From Pseudomonadales bacterium (GTDB lineage: Bacteria > Pseudomonadota > Gammaproteobacteria > Pseudomonadales > Azotimanducaceae), in the NCBI GenBank assembly GCA_028281005.1, contig JANQKS010000089.1, positions 1 to 38,587 on the forward strand: a stretch of DNA of 38,587 nt, read 5' to 3'. Every line of letters starts with the position of its first letter. Within the stretch, counting starts at the first letter, position 1. The notes below the pieces were generated by a model that was not told the origin of the DNA, ran no database searches, and saw nothing but the letters and a program-made list of their open reading frames with translations. Both the position numbers and the translations under genes were made by a program. This document shows positions 24,363 to 33,188 of this stretch, one piece after another.

Positions 24363-25766
24363 TTAGTGAGCAGCAAGCGCCGTGGCCAACCCGGAGTATT
24401 TGGGTTGGTCGATGGCCACTTGATTAACCACGCTGCTACGCAGGTGGGCTTGCAAACCGGGCATATCCAAGGCAATACCGCCGTCACGCAAGCCATGTAC
24501 AAGCTTCCAGCGCAGTTCATCCAAGCTGCCGCTTCCCAACAACGCTTGCAATCGATCGTGTTCCAACTGCCGAGCCTCGGCCCCCACCGCAAGATCGCGC
24601 AGCACTATATCCAGGGAGTTACCAGCGACCCTGGCCAAAAAATTGGTACGGCCAGCGGTTTGCGCCATGACGTCGCCGTGTAAAAAATCCCGCACGCTGA
24701 CGAGTAGCTCATCCACGCGCGGCATGTCGGAAGCGGATGAGGCCGCGGCTTCGACCAGGCTCACTTCCCCTGGAATCAGCAAATTTACGCAGTCGACTTG
24801 GCATTCGGATGAGCGCCGACCAATGGCCGGTCGCTCCACGGTTTTGTCCGGTCCGGTCCGATAATGTTCCGCCATGCCGAGGCATCCAACCGCCCACCAA
24901 AACGACCCAAACACTTCCCAGAATTTGACCCGTTCCGGATCAACCGTTTCACCGCTCACGCTTTCGTAACCGGCAAACAGATCGGCATAGTGTCCAAAGC
25001 CGCCAACCGGCAGATCAGTGCGGCCAAAGCGCCAGGAGTTGGTACAAATCCAACCCAGGTCGCGCATCGGGTCTCCTATATGCGCCACCTCCCAGTCCAA
25101 TACCGCCACAATTCCCTCGGCTGAAAACATGATGTTGCCGTTGCGAAAGTCATTGTGCACGAGCGCAGGCGCAAATCCATCAGGCAGGTGCTCTTGCAGC
25201 CAGCGTCCAGTGAAGTCGATCATCGGCTGGGGTGTATCGAACATTCGATACCGCTCCCAGGTCTGCTCCAAGTAGGCACCTGGGCTGATGACGTCCAACT
25301 TTTGATCCAAGCCGGTAGTGGCTAAATCGATGCTGTGTATGCGCGCCAGCGCCTCACCACAGAGATAAGCGAGTTTCGGGCGGATCTCTTCTAGATCCGG
25401 CGAACGCACCACACGCGCACCCAGCGCGATGCCGTCCAACCACTCCATGAGGAAACCATCCCCGAGGTCGTCGGTGTCGTCGAGCACGTGGAAAACTTCC
25501 GGCTCCGGCACACCCACTTCCCGTGCGCTGCGCATCAACAATGCTTCCACATCCAAGCCTGGATGCCCCGGCGTCGGTTCAACCTTCATTCCACCGGGCG
25601 CTCTGCGCATGGCCAGGGTACGTTCGACCCCGCCGCCATCGGCAATCTCTAAACGGTAGGTCTCCTGGCTGGCGCCGCCGGACAAGCGTTCTGCTTTAAC
25701 CAGCCGGGTGTCACCGCCAAACGCGCGCACCAGGGTGCGGCTTAGTTTTTCTTCAAACTCGCTCAT
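24363..25766 (-). CDS. APH-family phosphotransferase with C-terminal DUF6285 domain
   Basis: A 467-residue two-part protein. Residues 1-330 form an aminoglycoside-phosphotransferase/choline-kinase-like fold: RLSGGASQETYRL nucleotide loop, catalytic LVHNDFRNGNIMF (H204, D206) and AVLDWEVAHIGDP (D224). Residues about 350-467 match the helical extension called DUF6285, seen fused to such kinases beside acyl-CoA dehydrogenase genes. This resembles the kinase half of ACAD10/11, which phosphorylates 4-hydroxyacyl-CoAs; that assignment is inference from family and context. It lies 35 bases downstream of an acyl-CoA dehydrogenase gene on the same strand. Confidence 0.88.
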   Translation of the reverse strand: MSEFEEKLSRTLVRAFGGDTRLVKAERLSGGASQETYRLEIADGGGVERTLAMRRAPGGMKVEPTPGHPGLDVEALLMRSAREVGVPEPEVFHVLDDTDDLGDGFLMEWLDGIALGARVVRSPDLEEIRPKLAYLCGEALARIHSIDLATTGLDQKLDVISPGAYLEQTWERYRMFDTPQPMIDFTGRWLQEHLPDGFAPALVHNDFRNGNIMFSAEGIVAVLDWEVAHIGDPMRDLGWICTNSWRFGRTDLPVGGFGHYADLFAGYESVSGETVDPERVKFWEVFGSFWWAVGCLGMAEHYRTGPDKTVERPAIGRRSSECQVDCVNLLIPGEVSLVEAAASSASDMPRVDELLVSVRDFLHGDVMAQTAGRTNFLARVAGNSLDIVLRDLAVGAEARQLEHDRLQALLGSGSLDELRWKLVHGLRDGGIALDMPGLQAHLRSSVVNQVAIDQPKYSGLATALAAH

Positions 25767-25801
25767 CTCTGACTTCGCTCTACTGTGCTGCGACTTGGAT
25801 T

Positions 25802-27073
25802 CTAGTTTTCTCGTACACCTTTGGGTGCACGCTGCTTCATGTAACCAAACATGTAACCCGCAACACGCCGCATTTGTATTTCTTCCGCCCCTTCGGTGAT
25901 GCGGTAGCGGCGATGATGGCGGTAGATGTGCTCAAACGGCTTGTGGCGTGAGTAACCCAAACCACCGTGCACCTGCATGGCACGGTCTGCGGCCTCGCAG
26001 CACAAGCGGTTGGACCAGTAGTTGCACATGGAAACTTTATCGGACACCGAAAAAGCGCCGTCTTTGTCCATCTGCCAAGCGGTTTTGTGGATCAGCGCGC
26101 GTAGCATTTCACATTGAGTCTGTAACTCCACCAGCGGAAATTGGATACCTTGGTTGGTGGACAACGCCTTACCAAACGGTTTGCGCTCTTGGGCGTATTT
26201 CACAGCCTCGTTGACACAGAATTGTGCCGCCCCCAAAGACGAGGCTGCCTGCCGGATACGGTTTTCGTTGAAAAAGTGCTGCACTATTTGCAAGCCGCGC
26301 CCTTCGCCGCCAAAAATTGCGCTGTGCGGCACCCGTACGTCTTTGAAGGACACGGTGCCGTGGTCGGTCGGCATATTAAAAGTCCACAAAAACTCCTCGA
26401 TTTTTAAGCCCTCGGAATCCATGGGCGTAAGAAAGGCAGTGATACCGTCACCGTCTCCGGGGTTGCCGCTGGTGCGCGCCATGACCATGTCGTATTTGGC
26501 TTTGTGGATGCCGGTATTCCAAGTTTTAGCGCCGTTGATGACCCATTCATCCCCTTCACGATAGGCATTGGTCTCCATGTGGGTGGCATCGGAACCGTGC
26601 TCAGGCTCGGTAATGCCGAAGGCAAAACCACGCCGGCCTTCAGCCAGGTCATCGATCCACTCCGCTTTTTGCTCCTCGGTGCCATATTCAATCATGAGCA
26701 GCAAACCAACGTTGTTGCCGACGATGGAGTGTTCGTTTTGTAAGTCGTTGTGTAAGCCCAGGCCTTTGGTCGCCAAATGCTCACGGATGATGGCCATACC
26801 CAAGTTGGTGCCGTCTTGGCCACCGTACTCCTTGGGCTGCGCGTAACGATAATGGCCAGCGGCATCGGCGCGGCGTTTGGCCTCCATCAGCAGCTGCTCC
26901 CATTCTTCGTTGGGCAGGCCGCCGCGCTCCCAATCCGTGCGCGCGTCTTCGCGCCGATGGTCAAAGAAGCGGTTGTTATCGTTCTCCATTTGCAGCGGCA
27001 TGATTTCTTTTTCAATAAAATCATCCAACTCTTGCAGGTAGGTTTGTAAGTCTGCTGGTATATCGAAATCCAT
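25802..27073 (-). CDS. Acyl-CoA dehydrogenase (ACAD10/11-type neighbourhood)
   Basis: A 423-residue flavin-dependent acyl-CoA dehydrogenase, which introduces an alpha-beta double bond into acyl-CoA. The substrate/FAD signature is GITEPEHGSDATHM, and the C-terminal motif AMQVHGGLGYSRHKPFEH contacts FAD. The end shows YRITEGAEEIQMRR, where the catalytic Glu region normally sits. The N-terminal insertion (NNRFFDHRREDARTDWERGG) is typical of the subfamily paired with APH kinases. ATG at 27073 has GGGAGG upstream at ideal spacing. Transcribed ahead of the APH/DUF6285 gene, probably as an operon. Chain-length preference cannot be read. Confidence 0.93.
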   Translation of the reverse strand: MDFDIPADLQTYLQELDDFIEKEIMPLQMENDNNRFFDHRREDARTDWERGGLPNEEWEQLLMEAKRRADAAGHYRYAQPKEYGGQDGTNLGMAIIREHLATKGLGLHNDLQNEHSIVGNNVGLLLMIEYGTEEQKAEWIDDLAEGRRGFAFGITEPEHGSDATHMETNAYREGDEWVINGAKTWNTGIHKAKYDMVMARTSGNPGDGDGITAFLTPMDSEGLKIEEFLWTFNMPTDHGTVSFKDVRVPHSAIFGGEGRGLQIVQHFFNENRIRQAASSLGAAQFCVNEAVKYAQERKPFGKALSTNQGIQFPLVELQTQCEMLRALIHKTAWQMDKDGAFSVSDKVSMCNYWSNRLCCEAADRAMQVHGGLGYSRHKPFEHIYRHHRRYRITEGAEEIQMRRVAGYMFGYMKQRAPKGVREN

Positions 27074-27139
27074 CGATCCTCCCTTTTTAGGTCATTACTG
27101 GTTAAGTCATTACTGAATTGTTGTTTTTGAAACTACCGT

Positions 27140-27604
27140 TTAGTCCACACTAAGCCGTTCCTGTATCTCCGGCGCTAAGGGCAACTCCACGTCTGTGTCC
27201 AGATTACCCTTACCCGGCACATAATTCACTTCCAGTCGTGTCCCGCACGGATCTTCGAACAAAACTGAATAGTAGCCTGGGGCCCAATCATCTTCCTGGG
27301 GCGGATGCACCAGGGTGCCACCCATGGGTTCAATAAGCGCGGCCAGTAAGTCGATTGAATCGCGATTACGGGCGCGAAAACACAGGTGATGTAAACCCGG
27401 ATGATACTGATCGAAGGCAGCATCTCGATGGCCTTGGCGTATGCCGACTCCGGTGCGCGCACCAACGCAATAATAGAGCTTTTCGGTATCCACCAAACAC
27501 TGCATGCCGAACGCGCCGAGCAGCTTTTCGTAGAACGGTTTGGCCAACGGGATATCCGCCACGGTGATGTAGATGTGGGCGATGCCATTTATATCGATGC
27601 TCAT
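27140..27604 (-). CDS. VOC (glyoxalase/dioxygenase-fold) family protein
   Basis: A 154-residue vicinal-oxygen-chelate protein. It has two beta-alpha-beta modules: GIAHIYITVADIPLAKPFYEK at the start, with the first metal His, then HPGLHHLCFRARN and a C-terminal LFEDPCGTRLEVNYVPGKG, with the terminal Glu ligand. Enzymes of this fold include glyoxalase I, methylmalonyl-CoA epimerase and ring-cleavage dioxygenases; the residues do not decide which. It lies 66 bases upstream of the acyl-CoA dehydrogenase on the same strand and divergent from the second DUF454 gene. Confidence 0.9.
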   Translation of the reverse strand: MSIDINGIAHIYITVADIPLAKPFYEKLLGAFGMQCLVDTEKLYYCVGARTGVGIRQGHRDAAFDQYHPGLHHLCFRARNRDSIDLLAALIEPMGGTLVHPPQEDDWAPGYYSVLFEDPCGTRLEVNYVPGKGNLDTDVELPLAPEIQERLSVD

Positions 27605-27667
27605 GCCGGTTTTCAGCTATCCTGGGTGCTTGCGTAGGCTTGAGATCATAGCGGAACGGCAGCGCAG

Positions 27668-28033
27668 ATGAGATATCTTTGGATCGCCTTGGGCTGGACC
27701 TGCGTCGGCTTGGGTATTGCCGGTGCGTTTCTGCCGTTGCTGCCAACCACGCCGTTTCTGCTGCTGGCGGCGTTTGCGTTCAGCCGGGGCTCGGAGCAAC
27801 TACACGATTGGTTACTCGAACACCCGCACTTCGGCCCGCCGATTCATCACTGGCGCACCCACGGCGCCATTTCAACTCGCGTAAAAGTCATCGCCACCGT
27901 GAGCCTGGTGGTGGTGTTTGCCATCAGCATCATCACGCAGATGCCAGGTTGGCTGTTGATGACACAAGCGGTGGTGCTGAGCTGTGTGGCTTTGTTTTTG
28001 TGGACACGCAAAGCTCCGCCAGACGCGCCATAA
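27668..28033 (+). CDS. DUF454 (YbaN) inner-membrane protein, full length
   Basis: A 121-residue YbaN-family protein with three membrane segments. The N-terminus GWTCVGLGIAGAFLPLLPTT, then PFLLLAAFAFSRGS, WLLEHPHFGPPIHHWR and the final hydrophobic pair are all classic for the family. Length is normal. This is the second DUF454 gene in the window; the first (18557) is shorter. Function unknown. It lies alone on the plus strand, convergent to the CPBP protease gene with 30 bases between stops and no clear terminator. Confidence 0.9.
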   Translation: MRYLWIALGWTCVGLGIAGAFLPLLPTTPFLLLAAFAFSRGSEQLHDWLLEHPHFGPPIHHWRTHGAISTRVKVIATVSLVVVFAISIITQMPGWLLMTQAVVLSCVALFLWTRKAPPDAP

Positions 28034-28063
28034 GCTTACCCACGCGCGATGAAAGGTACGTCT

Positions 28064-28957
28064 TCACAGCGCTGCGCCTGAACTTTGGGACCGCAGTTGG
28101 CGATGCAAAGCCAGCACGACAAAAATGAACAATAGCCAAACCGACACCAAGTGACCGACAAAATTGTCATAGCTGCCGACTAACACCTCGTAGGGGTTAA
28201 CAATGTCCCGCACGGTAATCTCTTTAAACATGCGTATCCCAAACACCCAAGCGGCATGCAGACCGATACACCACCACAAACCGATGTACTCCCGCATCCA
28301 ACAAAACAACACACCGAGCAGAAACAAGGCAACAAAGGAATCCCAATCCCCAGCTGCATCGAGCATTTGTTGAAACGCTGCAAATACCTGAGTAAAGCCG
28401 GAGTACCAATAGATGTTGGCGTCCGCAGCCAATGGCTCCGCATCTAAAAAATGTACTGCGGCGTATACCGTGCCTACCACCGTCGAGGCGGCAACAAAGC
28501 TTGAGGAGCGGCGCAACGCGCTGAACATCAAACCGCGAAACAAGATCTCTTCAAACAAACCGACCAACAACGAACTCGCCAAAGCACCGGCTGCAAATCC
28601 CAGAAAGACGCCACCTAGGTATTCGACGCGATCATCTAACACCCGAAACCCGGTCACCATGAAGACCAAAACTAACGGCAACAGGATCAACAATCCCAAC
28701 GGGTAGGCGTACACCACGGCTTGCCATTGCACCGGGCGCAAGCCCATGTCGTACAGGCTCAGACGAGCAGCGCGGCACAGCGGAATCAAGCCAAGCGCGA
28801 CAAACAGGAGGACGCTGCGCGAGAGAATTTTGTCGTAGCCAAAATCTAGATGCTGATACAAACCCCAAGCCAACAGCGAAGCCGCGGCCACCGCCAACAG
28901 TAAATACAGCCCAGTGACCAAGATGCCATGCCGGTAGCCTAGGGCAGATGGACTCAA
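28064..28957 (-). CDS. CPBP-family intramembrane glutamic protease
   Basis: A 297-residue polytopic membrane protein of the CPBP (CAAX protease/Abi) family. Motif 1, EEILFRG, has Glu136, Glu137 and Arg141, the catalytic Glu-Glu pair. The His motif is in VYAAVHFLDAEP (about residue 169). About eight membrane helices are evident. The start is best placed at TTG 28957, which overlaps the upstream SDR stop as TTGA and has GGAGG nine bases ahead. A GTG at 28978 would extend it seven residues. Family members process prenylated or peptide substrates; no partner is visible. Confidence 0.88.
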   Translation of the reverse strand: MSPSALGYRHGILVTGLYLLLAVAAASLLAWGLYQHLDFGYDKILSRSVLLFVALGLIPLCRAARLSLYDMGLRPVQWQAVVYAYPLGLLILLPLVLVFMVTGFRVLDDRVEYLGGVFLGFAAGALASSLLVGLFEEILFRGLMFSALRRSSSFVAASTVVGTVYAAVHFLDAEPLAADANIYWYSGFTQVFAAFQQMLDAAGDWDSFVALFLLGVLFCWMREYIGLWWCIGLHAAWVFGIRMFKEITVRDIVNPYEVLVGSYDNFVGHLVSVWLLFIFVVLALHRQLRSQSSGAAL

Positions 28958-29787
28958 CCGCGTAAACCTCCGGCGCACAGTAGCAATTGGCCGCTGATGT
29001 AGTCCGATTCAGGGATACAAAATAGAAAAATGGCGCCGGCCGCATCTTGCGGCGTGCCTACGCGTCGCAGTGGCACCGTCTGCACCATGGCCTCCACCTG
29101 GGGCTGGGCCAGACCTACTTTGAAGTCACGGCCACCTACTTCTATGGTGGGAGGCTGATCTTCGTAAGTTTGGGTTAAGCGGGTATCGATGTGGCCAAAC
29201 GCCACACAGTTGACCGTAACGTTCAGACGCCCCCACTCTTTTGCCAAGGTGCGGGTCATACCCACCACAGCTGCTTTACCCGCAGAATACGCAATCTGGG
29301 TGGCGGCTCCTTCGGTGCCGGACACCGATGAGATGTTGACAATCTTGCGACAACGCGCAGCCCCGTCTGCCTCCTCTTTGGCGACTTGCTGTTTCAACCA
29401 AGGGTAATACGCACGCAATATGCGAAATGGCGCCGTCGCATGCATATCCAGCATGGCTTGCCATTGCTCGTCAGAATGGTTGTGCATGGCCGAATTCCAT
29501 ACATAACCGGCATTGTTAACGATGATATCCAGGCTACCCATGGTGCCGATGCAGTGATCAATGAGCTGTTCCGCCGCCTCGTGCGCGGTGATGTCCGCTG
29601 CATAGGCAAACGCGGAACCGCCGGCGGCATTAATTGCGCTCGCCACCGCCGTGCAGGCCTCGTCATCACGGTCATTCACCATTACCACCGCGCCTGCTGC
29701 TGCCAGCTTATGACAAGTGGCCGCACCAATCCCACGGCCGCCGCCAGTCACCAAGGCTGTTCGCTGTGCTAAAGGTAGTTCACTCAT
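28954..29787 (-). CDS. Short-chain dehydrogenase/reductase (SDR)
   Basis: A 277-residue classical SDR. The NAD(P) motif is TGGGRGIG near residues 14-21, NNAG is present, a catalytic Ser lies in INISSVSG and the catalytic YSAGK follows. The tail ends with ISGQLLLCAGG, a typical SDR C-terminus. ATG at 29787 is the right start: it overlaps the stop of the upstream membrane-protein gene by 8 bases. Upstream in-frame codons to 29868 read that gene instead. Substrate unknown; a 3-hydroxyacyl or hydroxy-carbonyl role fits the acyl-CoA neighbourhood but is inference. Confidence 0.92.
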   Translation of the reverse strand: MSELPLAQRTALVTGGGRGIGAATCHKLAAAGAVVMVNDRDDEACTAVASAINAAGGSAFAYAADITAHEAAEQLIDHCIGTMGSLDIIVNNAGYVWNSAMHNHSDEQWQAMLDMHATAPFRILRAYYPWLKQQVAKEEADGAARCRKIVNISSVSGTEGAATQIAYSAGKAAVVGMTRTLAKEWGRLNVTVNCVAFGHIDTRLTQTYEDQPPTIEVGGRDFKVGLAQPQVEAMVQTVPLRRVGTPQDAAGAIFLFCIPESDYISGQLLLCAGGLRG

Positions 29788-30235
29788 CGCGGACACCTCC
29801 CGCCGAGGCCACAGCACTGGTGCTAAAGGCATCCCGGGCGCACCACAGCGCCACCATGGGTAGGGCAAAAATTACACCCGCGATAAGCCCCGCGAGCCAA
29901 CCCCCGCCGCGTGGATCGATGACGTTGAACACTGCCATGGCAATCACCACTTGCGCGGCATACACCGCCGCCCACGGCCACATCCACGAACGCATGCGCC
30001 AGAAACCATAAGCCCCCGCCCCATATATTAACCAGTGTAGAGGGGCGGTCGCCTTGGCCCACCAGCCGGTCAAGGTAAATCCGAACCAAACCTCCTCATC
30101 TTGTGCAACCGGCTTCCAGAACAGATCAAATGGCATGTAGATAAACGTCATATACACACAAAAGTAGAAAATGAGGTTCATCCACCACGGGCGCCGCGCC
30201 CAGTCTTCACGCACCTGATTTAGTAGGTTGTTCAT
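29780..30235 (-). CDS. Unrecognised four-helix membrane protein
   Basis: A 151-residue Trp-rich membrane protein with about four hydrophobic helices: near residues 18-36, 60-78, 85-105 and 113-133. A conserved-looking WWMNLIFYFCVYMTFIYMP segment opens it. I do not recognise a family. ATG at 30235 has AGGAG six bases ahead, and a second AGGAGAAC copy 11 bases further upstream. It overlaps the SDR gene by 8 bases, and the set membrane protein, SDR, CPBP protease reads as a three-gene operon with overlapping ends. Confidence 0.78.
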   Translation of the reverse strand: MNNLLNQVREDWARRPWWMNLIFYFCVYMTFIYMPFDLFWKPVAQDEEVWFGFTLTGWWAKATAPLHWLIYGAGAYGFWRMRSWMWPWAAVYAAQVVIAMAVFNVIDPRGGGWLAGLIAGVIFALPMVALWCARDAFSTSAVASAGGVRDE

Positions 30236-30238
30236 TGG

Positions 30239-30258
30239 TTCTCCTAGTGTTCTCCTAA
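30239..30258 (-). promoter_or_regulatory. Duplicated Shine-Dalgarno sequence
   Basis: On the minus strand two identical TAGGAGAAC copies (30239-30247 and 30250-30258) sit 11 bases apart just before the ATG at 30235. The nearer one has normal ribosome-binding spacing. The second may be a simple duplication or a standby site. Confidence 0.6.
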
Positions 30259-30286
30259 CCCGCCTACGTTCCCATGTTTGTTTTGG

Positions 30287-31264
30287 TTAAGCGCGCACCA
30301 GGTCGGGCATGCTGTCGCCTGCTAAAAAAGCCTCCACGTTGGCCAACGCCCGCATGCCCATGGCTTCGCGGGTCTCCGTCGTACCGCTACCCATGTGCGG
30401 CAACAGCACAACCTGCTCCAGCTCCATCAAGCCAGGGCTTAAGTGCGGTTCGTCTTCAAACACATCAAGACCTGCGCCGGCAATAACACCAGTCTGTAAC
30501 GCGGCCACCAGGGCCGCTTCATCCACCACATCCCCGCGCGCGGTGTTGATCAGATGGGCATTGGGCTGCATGAGCGCTAAACGTTCTGCGTTCAACAGGT
30601 GGTGTGTTTGTGGTGTCGACGGGCAATGTAGGCTGACAAAGTCGGCACGCTGTAACAACTCTTCCAACGAGACAAACTCTGTCTGCAATTCGGCGGCAAC
30701 GGCATCATCCACCGCTTGTCGATTGAAGTACAGAATGCGCATACCCAAACCTTGATGCGCCATGCGGGCAAACGCGGTACCGATACGGCCCATACCAATG
30801 AGACCCAGAGTTTTGCCGGTCACCTGGGTAGACAACATGTGGGTCGGACGCCAGCCGTGCCATTGCCCAGCACGCAAGTGGCGCTCGCCTTCACCCGTGC
30901 GCCGCGCGCTCATCATCAGCAGGGTGAATGCAATTTCAGCGGTGGCATCGGTGAGCACGCCAGGCGTATTGGTCACAGCGATGCCTTTGGCCGCAGCCGC
31001 AGCTAGGTCTATGTGGTTAAACCCCACACCGAAATTTGCCAACAGTTTAGCGCGAAGGTCGCTGCCGCTAAACAGCTCCGCCGGCATGGCATCGGTGACC
31101 GTGGGGCACACCACATCCGCCTCGTGCAACGCGTTTGCCAGCTGATCAGCGGTCATTGGGGTGTCCTCTTGATTGAGCACCACCTCCCCTAACTGCGCCA
31201 TGCGTTGCTCCACCGCCTGTGGCCACCGCCGGGTCAAGACTATCTTTGCTCGGCCTTCAATCAT
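30287..31264 (-). CDS. D-2-hydroxyacid dehydrogenase (glyoxylate/hydroxypyruvate reductase-like)
   Basis: A 325-residue NAD(P)-dependent D-2-hydroxyacid dehydrogenase. LLANFGVGFNHIDL belongs to the substrate domain, GKTLGLIGMGRIGTAFARMA is the Rossmann motif, and NTARGDVVDEAALVAAL carries the catalytic Arg. DVFEDEP provides the catalytic Glu, and LLPHMGSGTTETREAM the catalytic His. ATG at 31264 gives the family length; the open frame to 31408 reads back over the divergent neighbour. The Met in PHMGS resembles glyoxylate/hydroxypyruvate reductases, but substrate is not certain. It is divergent from an acyl-CoA dehydrogenase gene with 39 bases between starts. Confidence 0.92.
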   Translation of the reverse strand: MIEGRAKIVLTRRWPQAVEQRMAQLGEVVLNQEDTPMTADQLANALHEADVVCPTVTDAMPAELFSGSDLRAKLLANFGVGFNHIDLAAAAAKGIAVTNTPGVLTDATAEIAFTLLMMSARRTGEGERHLRAGQWHGWRPTHMLSTQVTGKTLGLIGMGRIGTAFARMAHQGLGMRILYFNRQAVDDAVAAELQTEFVSLEELLQRADFVSLHCPSTPQTHHLLNAERLALMQPNAHLINTARGDVVDEAALVAALQTGVIAGAGLDVFEDEPHLSPGLMELEQVVLLPHMGSGTTETREAMGMRALANVEAFLAGDSMPDLVRA

Positions 31265-31303
31265 AGAATGCGTTCCAAATTTATACCGCTGCGACCTCAC
31301 ATT

Positions 31304-32446
31304 ATGCATTTCGAGCTCACCGAAGAACAAAGCGCAATCCAGGAGATGGCGCGTAAATTCACCGCGGATGAGATCACCCCCTTTGCGGCCCACTGGGATG
31401 AAGAGCACGTATTCCCGCGCGAGACGCTAAACAAGGCCGCGCAATTGGGATTTGGCTCGATTTATGTTGCCGAAGAACATGGCGGCATTGGCCTTTCGCG
31501 GGTTGAAGCGGCACTGATCATGGAATCCATGGCCTACGGCTGCCCCAGTACTTCGGCATTTATCTCAATCCACAACATGGCCACCTGGATGATTGATTCT
31601 TTCGGCAGCGATGCGCTGCGAGAGAAATACGTGTCGCAACTGGTCACCATGGAAAACATCGCCAGCTACTGCCTGACTGAACCCGGCGCCGGTTCGGACG
31701 CCGCTTCGCTTAAAACAAAGGCCGAAAAGGACGGCGATCACTATGTGCTGAATGGCGGCAAAGCCTTCATTTCCGGTGGTGGTGTTAACGAGCTATACGT
31801 CGTTATGGCGCGCACCGACCAAGGCTCCAAGGCCGGTGGGATCTCTTGTTTTGTCGTGGAGAAAGACACACCGGGCCTCTCGTTCGGCAGTCAGGAACGC
31901 AAACTGGGCTGGCATTCGCAACCCACCGCGGCGGTGTTGTTTGATGATTGCCGCGTCCCCGCGAGCAATATGGTCGGCTCTCCAGGGGATGGTTTTAAAA
32001 TTGCCATGAAAGGATTAGACGGCGGACGCATCAACATCGGCGCCTGTTCTCTAGGCGGCGCGCAGCGTTGTTTGGACGATGCCATCAGCTACGTCAAAGA
32101 GCGCCGCCAGTTTGGCCAACGTATCGCTGACTTTCAGAACACTCAGTTCATGCTGGCGGACATGAAAACCCAATTGGAAGCGGCACGCGCATTGCTTTAC
32201 ATCGCCGCCGACAAAGTCTCCCGAGAAGCCATCGACAAAACCCAATGGGCCGCGATGGCAAAACTATTAACCACCGAAACTGGTTCTAAGGTGGTCAATG
32301 ATGCCTTGCAGCTACACGGTGGCTACGGCTTTTTGATGGATTTCCCCATGGAGCGGTTTTTACGCGACCTACGCGTGCACGAGATTCTGGAAGGCACCAG
32401 TCAAATCATGCGGTTTGTGATCGGCCGCGAGCTGGTCAACGAATAA
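31304..32446 (+). CDS. Acyl-CoA dehydrogenase, isobutyryl-CoA dehydrogenase-like
   Basis: A 380-residue acyl-CoA dehydrogenase of standard short-chain length. The N-terminus (HFELTEEQSAIQEMARKF, then AHWDEEHVFPRETLNKAAQLG) and SIHNMATWMIDSFG closely recall isobutyryl-CoA dehydrogenase (ACAD8-type), used in valine breakdown. FAD/substrate signatures LTEPGAGSDAASL and LQLHGGYGFLMDFPMERF are present, and HEILEGTSQIMRFVIGR holds the catalytic Glu. ATG at 31304 gives the family N-terminus. Its stop is one base from the convergent SDR stop. No other valine-pathway enzymes are adjacent, so the substrate call is moderate. Confidence 0.93.
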   Translation: MHFELTEEQSAIQEMARKFTADEITPFAAHWDEEHVFPRETLNKAAQLGFGSIYVAEEHGGIGLSRVEAALIMESMAYGCPSTSAFISIHNMATWMIDSFGSDALREKYVSQLVTMENIASYCLTEPGAGSDAASLKTKAEKDGDHYVLNGGKAFISGGGVNELYVVMARTDQGSKAGGISCFVVEKDTPGLSFGSQERKLGWHSQPTAAVLFDDCRVPASNMVGSPGDGFKIAMKGLDGGRINIGACSLGGAQRCLDDAISYVKERRQFGQRIADFQNTQFMLADMKTQLEAARALLYIAADKVSREAIDKTQWAAMAKLLTTETGSKVVNDALQLHGGYGFLMDFPMERFLRDLRVHEILEGTSQIMRFVIGRELVNE

Positions 32447-32447
32447 C

Positions 32448-33119
32448 TCACACCAGGCCTTCCACAGGTACTAAGGCGCCGTGCACCGCCTGCGCGGCGT
32501 CGGAAGCAAGAAAACACACAACCGTAGCGAGGTCCTGTGGATTGACCCAGGTGGAAAAGTCCGCGTCCGGCATGTCCGAACGATTGCGCGGCGTATCAAG
32601 TAAGCTCGGCAAAACCGCATTGACGTTGATGCCCTGCTGCCGCACTTCAGCACTCAACGCCTCGGTTAGGCGCATCACAGTGGACTTAGCGGCGGTGTAT
32701 GCGCCCATGTGACCCTGCCCTTGCAGCGCCCCCAAGGCGCCGACGTTGACGATACTGCCACTGCCTTGAGCCAATAGTATCGGCACTGCGGCGCTCAACA
32801 CTCGGCGTAGTGTGGTGACGTTGATGTTAAACATCGCGTCCCACATGGCATCTTCGGTCTCATACACGCTGGGCCCCATGTCGAATCCACCGGCAATGTT
32901 GGCCAGCGTATGAAATTCGCCAATCTCGGCGAAACAGCTTTGCACCGCATCTTGGTCGGTGAGATCCACGGTGAGCGTACGCCCAAGCTCACTGGTGAAA
33001 TCGGGCACAACGTCTAAAAGCACAACGTTCGCGCCGTGGTCTTTTGCTACCGCCGCCACCGCCTGGCCCAGCACACCTGCACCCCCGGTCACCACCATCG
33101 TCTTGCCGTCTAGTCGCAT
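32448..33119 (-). CDS. Short-chain dehydrogenase/reductase (SDR)
   Basis: A 223-residue SDR. The cofactor motif TGGAGVLG is near residues 11-18, LANIAGGFD corresponds to the NNAG region, VNVGALGALQGQG replaces the usual Ser strand (the catalytic Ser appears as Gly/Ala in this stretch), and YTAAK gives the catalytic Tyr and Lys. It is somewhat short, with the final loop VHGALVPVEGLV complete. If the catalytic Ser is really absent, activity could be altered; I cannot align it here. Stops one base from the convergent acyl-CoA dehydrogenase stop. Substrate unknown. Confidence 0.88.
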   Translation of the reverse strand: MRLDGKTMVVTGGAGVLGQAVAAVAKDHGANVVLLDVVPDFTSELGRTLTVDLTDQDAVQSCFAEIGEFHTLANIAGGFDMGPSVYETEDAMWDAMFNINVTTLRRVLSAAVPILLAQGSGSIVNVGALGALQGQGHMGAYTAAKSTVMRLTEALSAEVRQQGINVNAVLPSLLDTPRNRSDMPDADFSTWVNPQDLATVVCFLASDAAQAVHGALVPVEGLV

Positions 33120-33188
33120 ATCGTTTATCCAATTCGAAAGCGCACCAGACTAACTGATTTCGCCGAGAAGCGGCACACTGGCCACTTG

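Noticed and set aside
29801-29868. N-terminal extension of the SDR gene
   Set aside because: The residues before MSELPLAQ are the upstream membrane gene read in another frame; the cofactor motif position fits ATG 29787.
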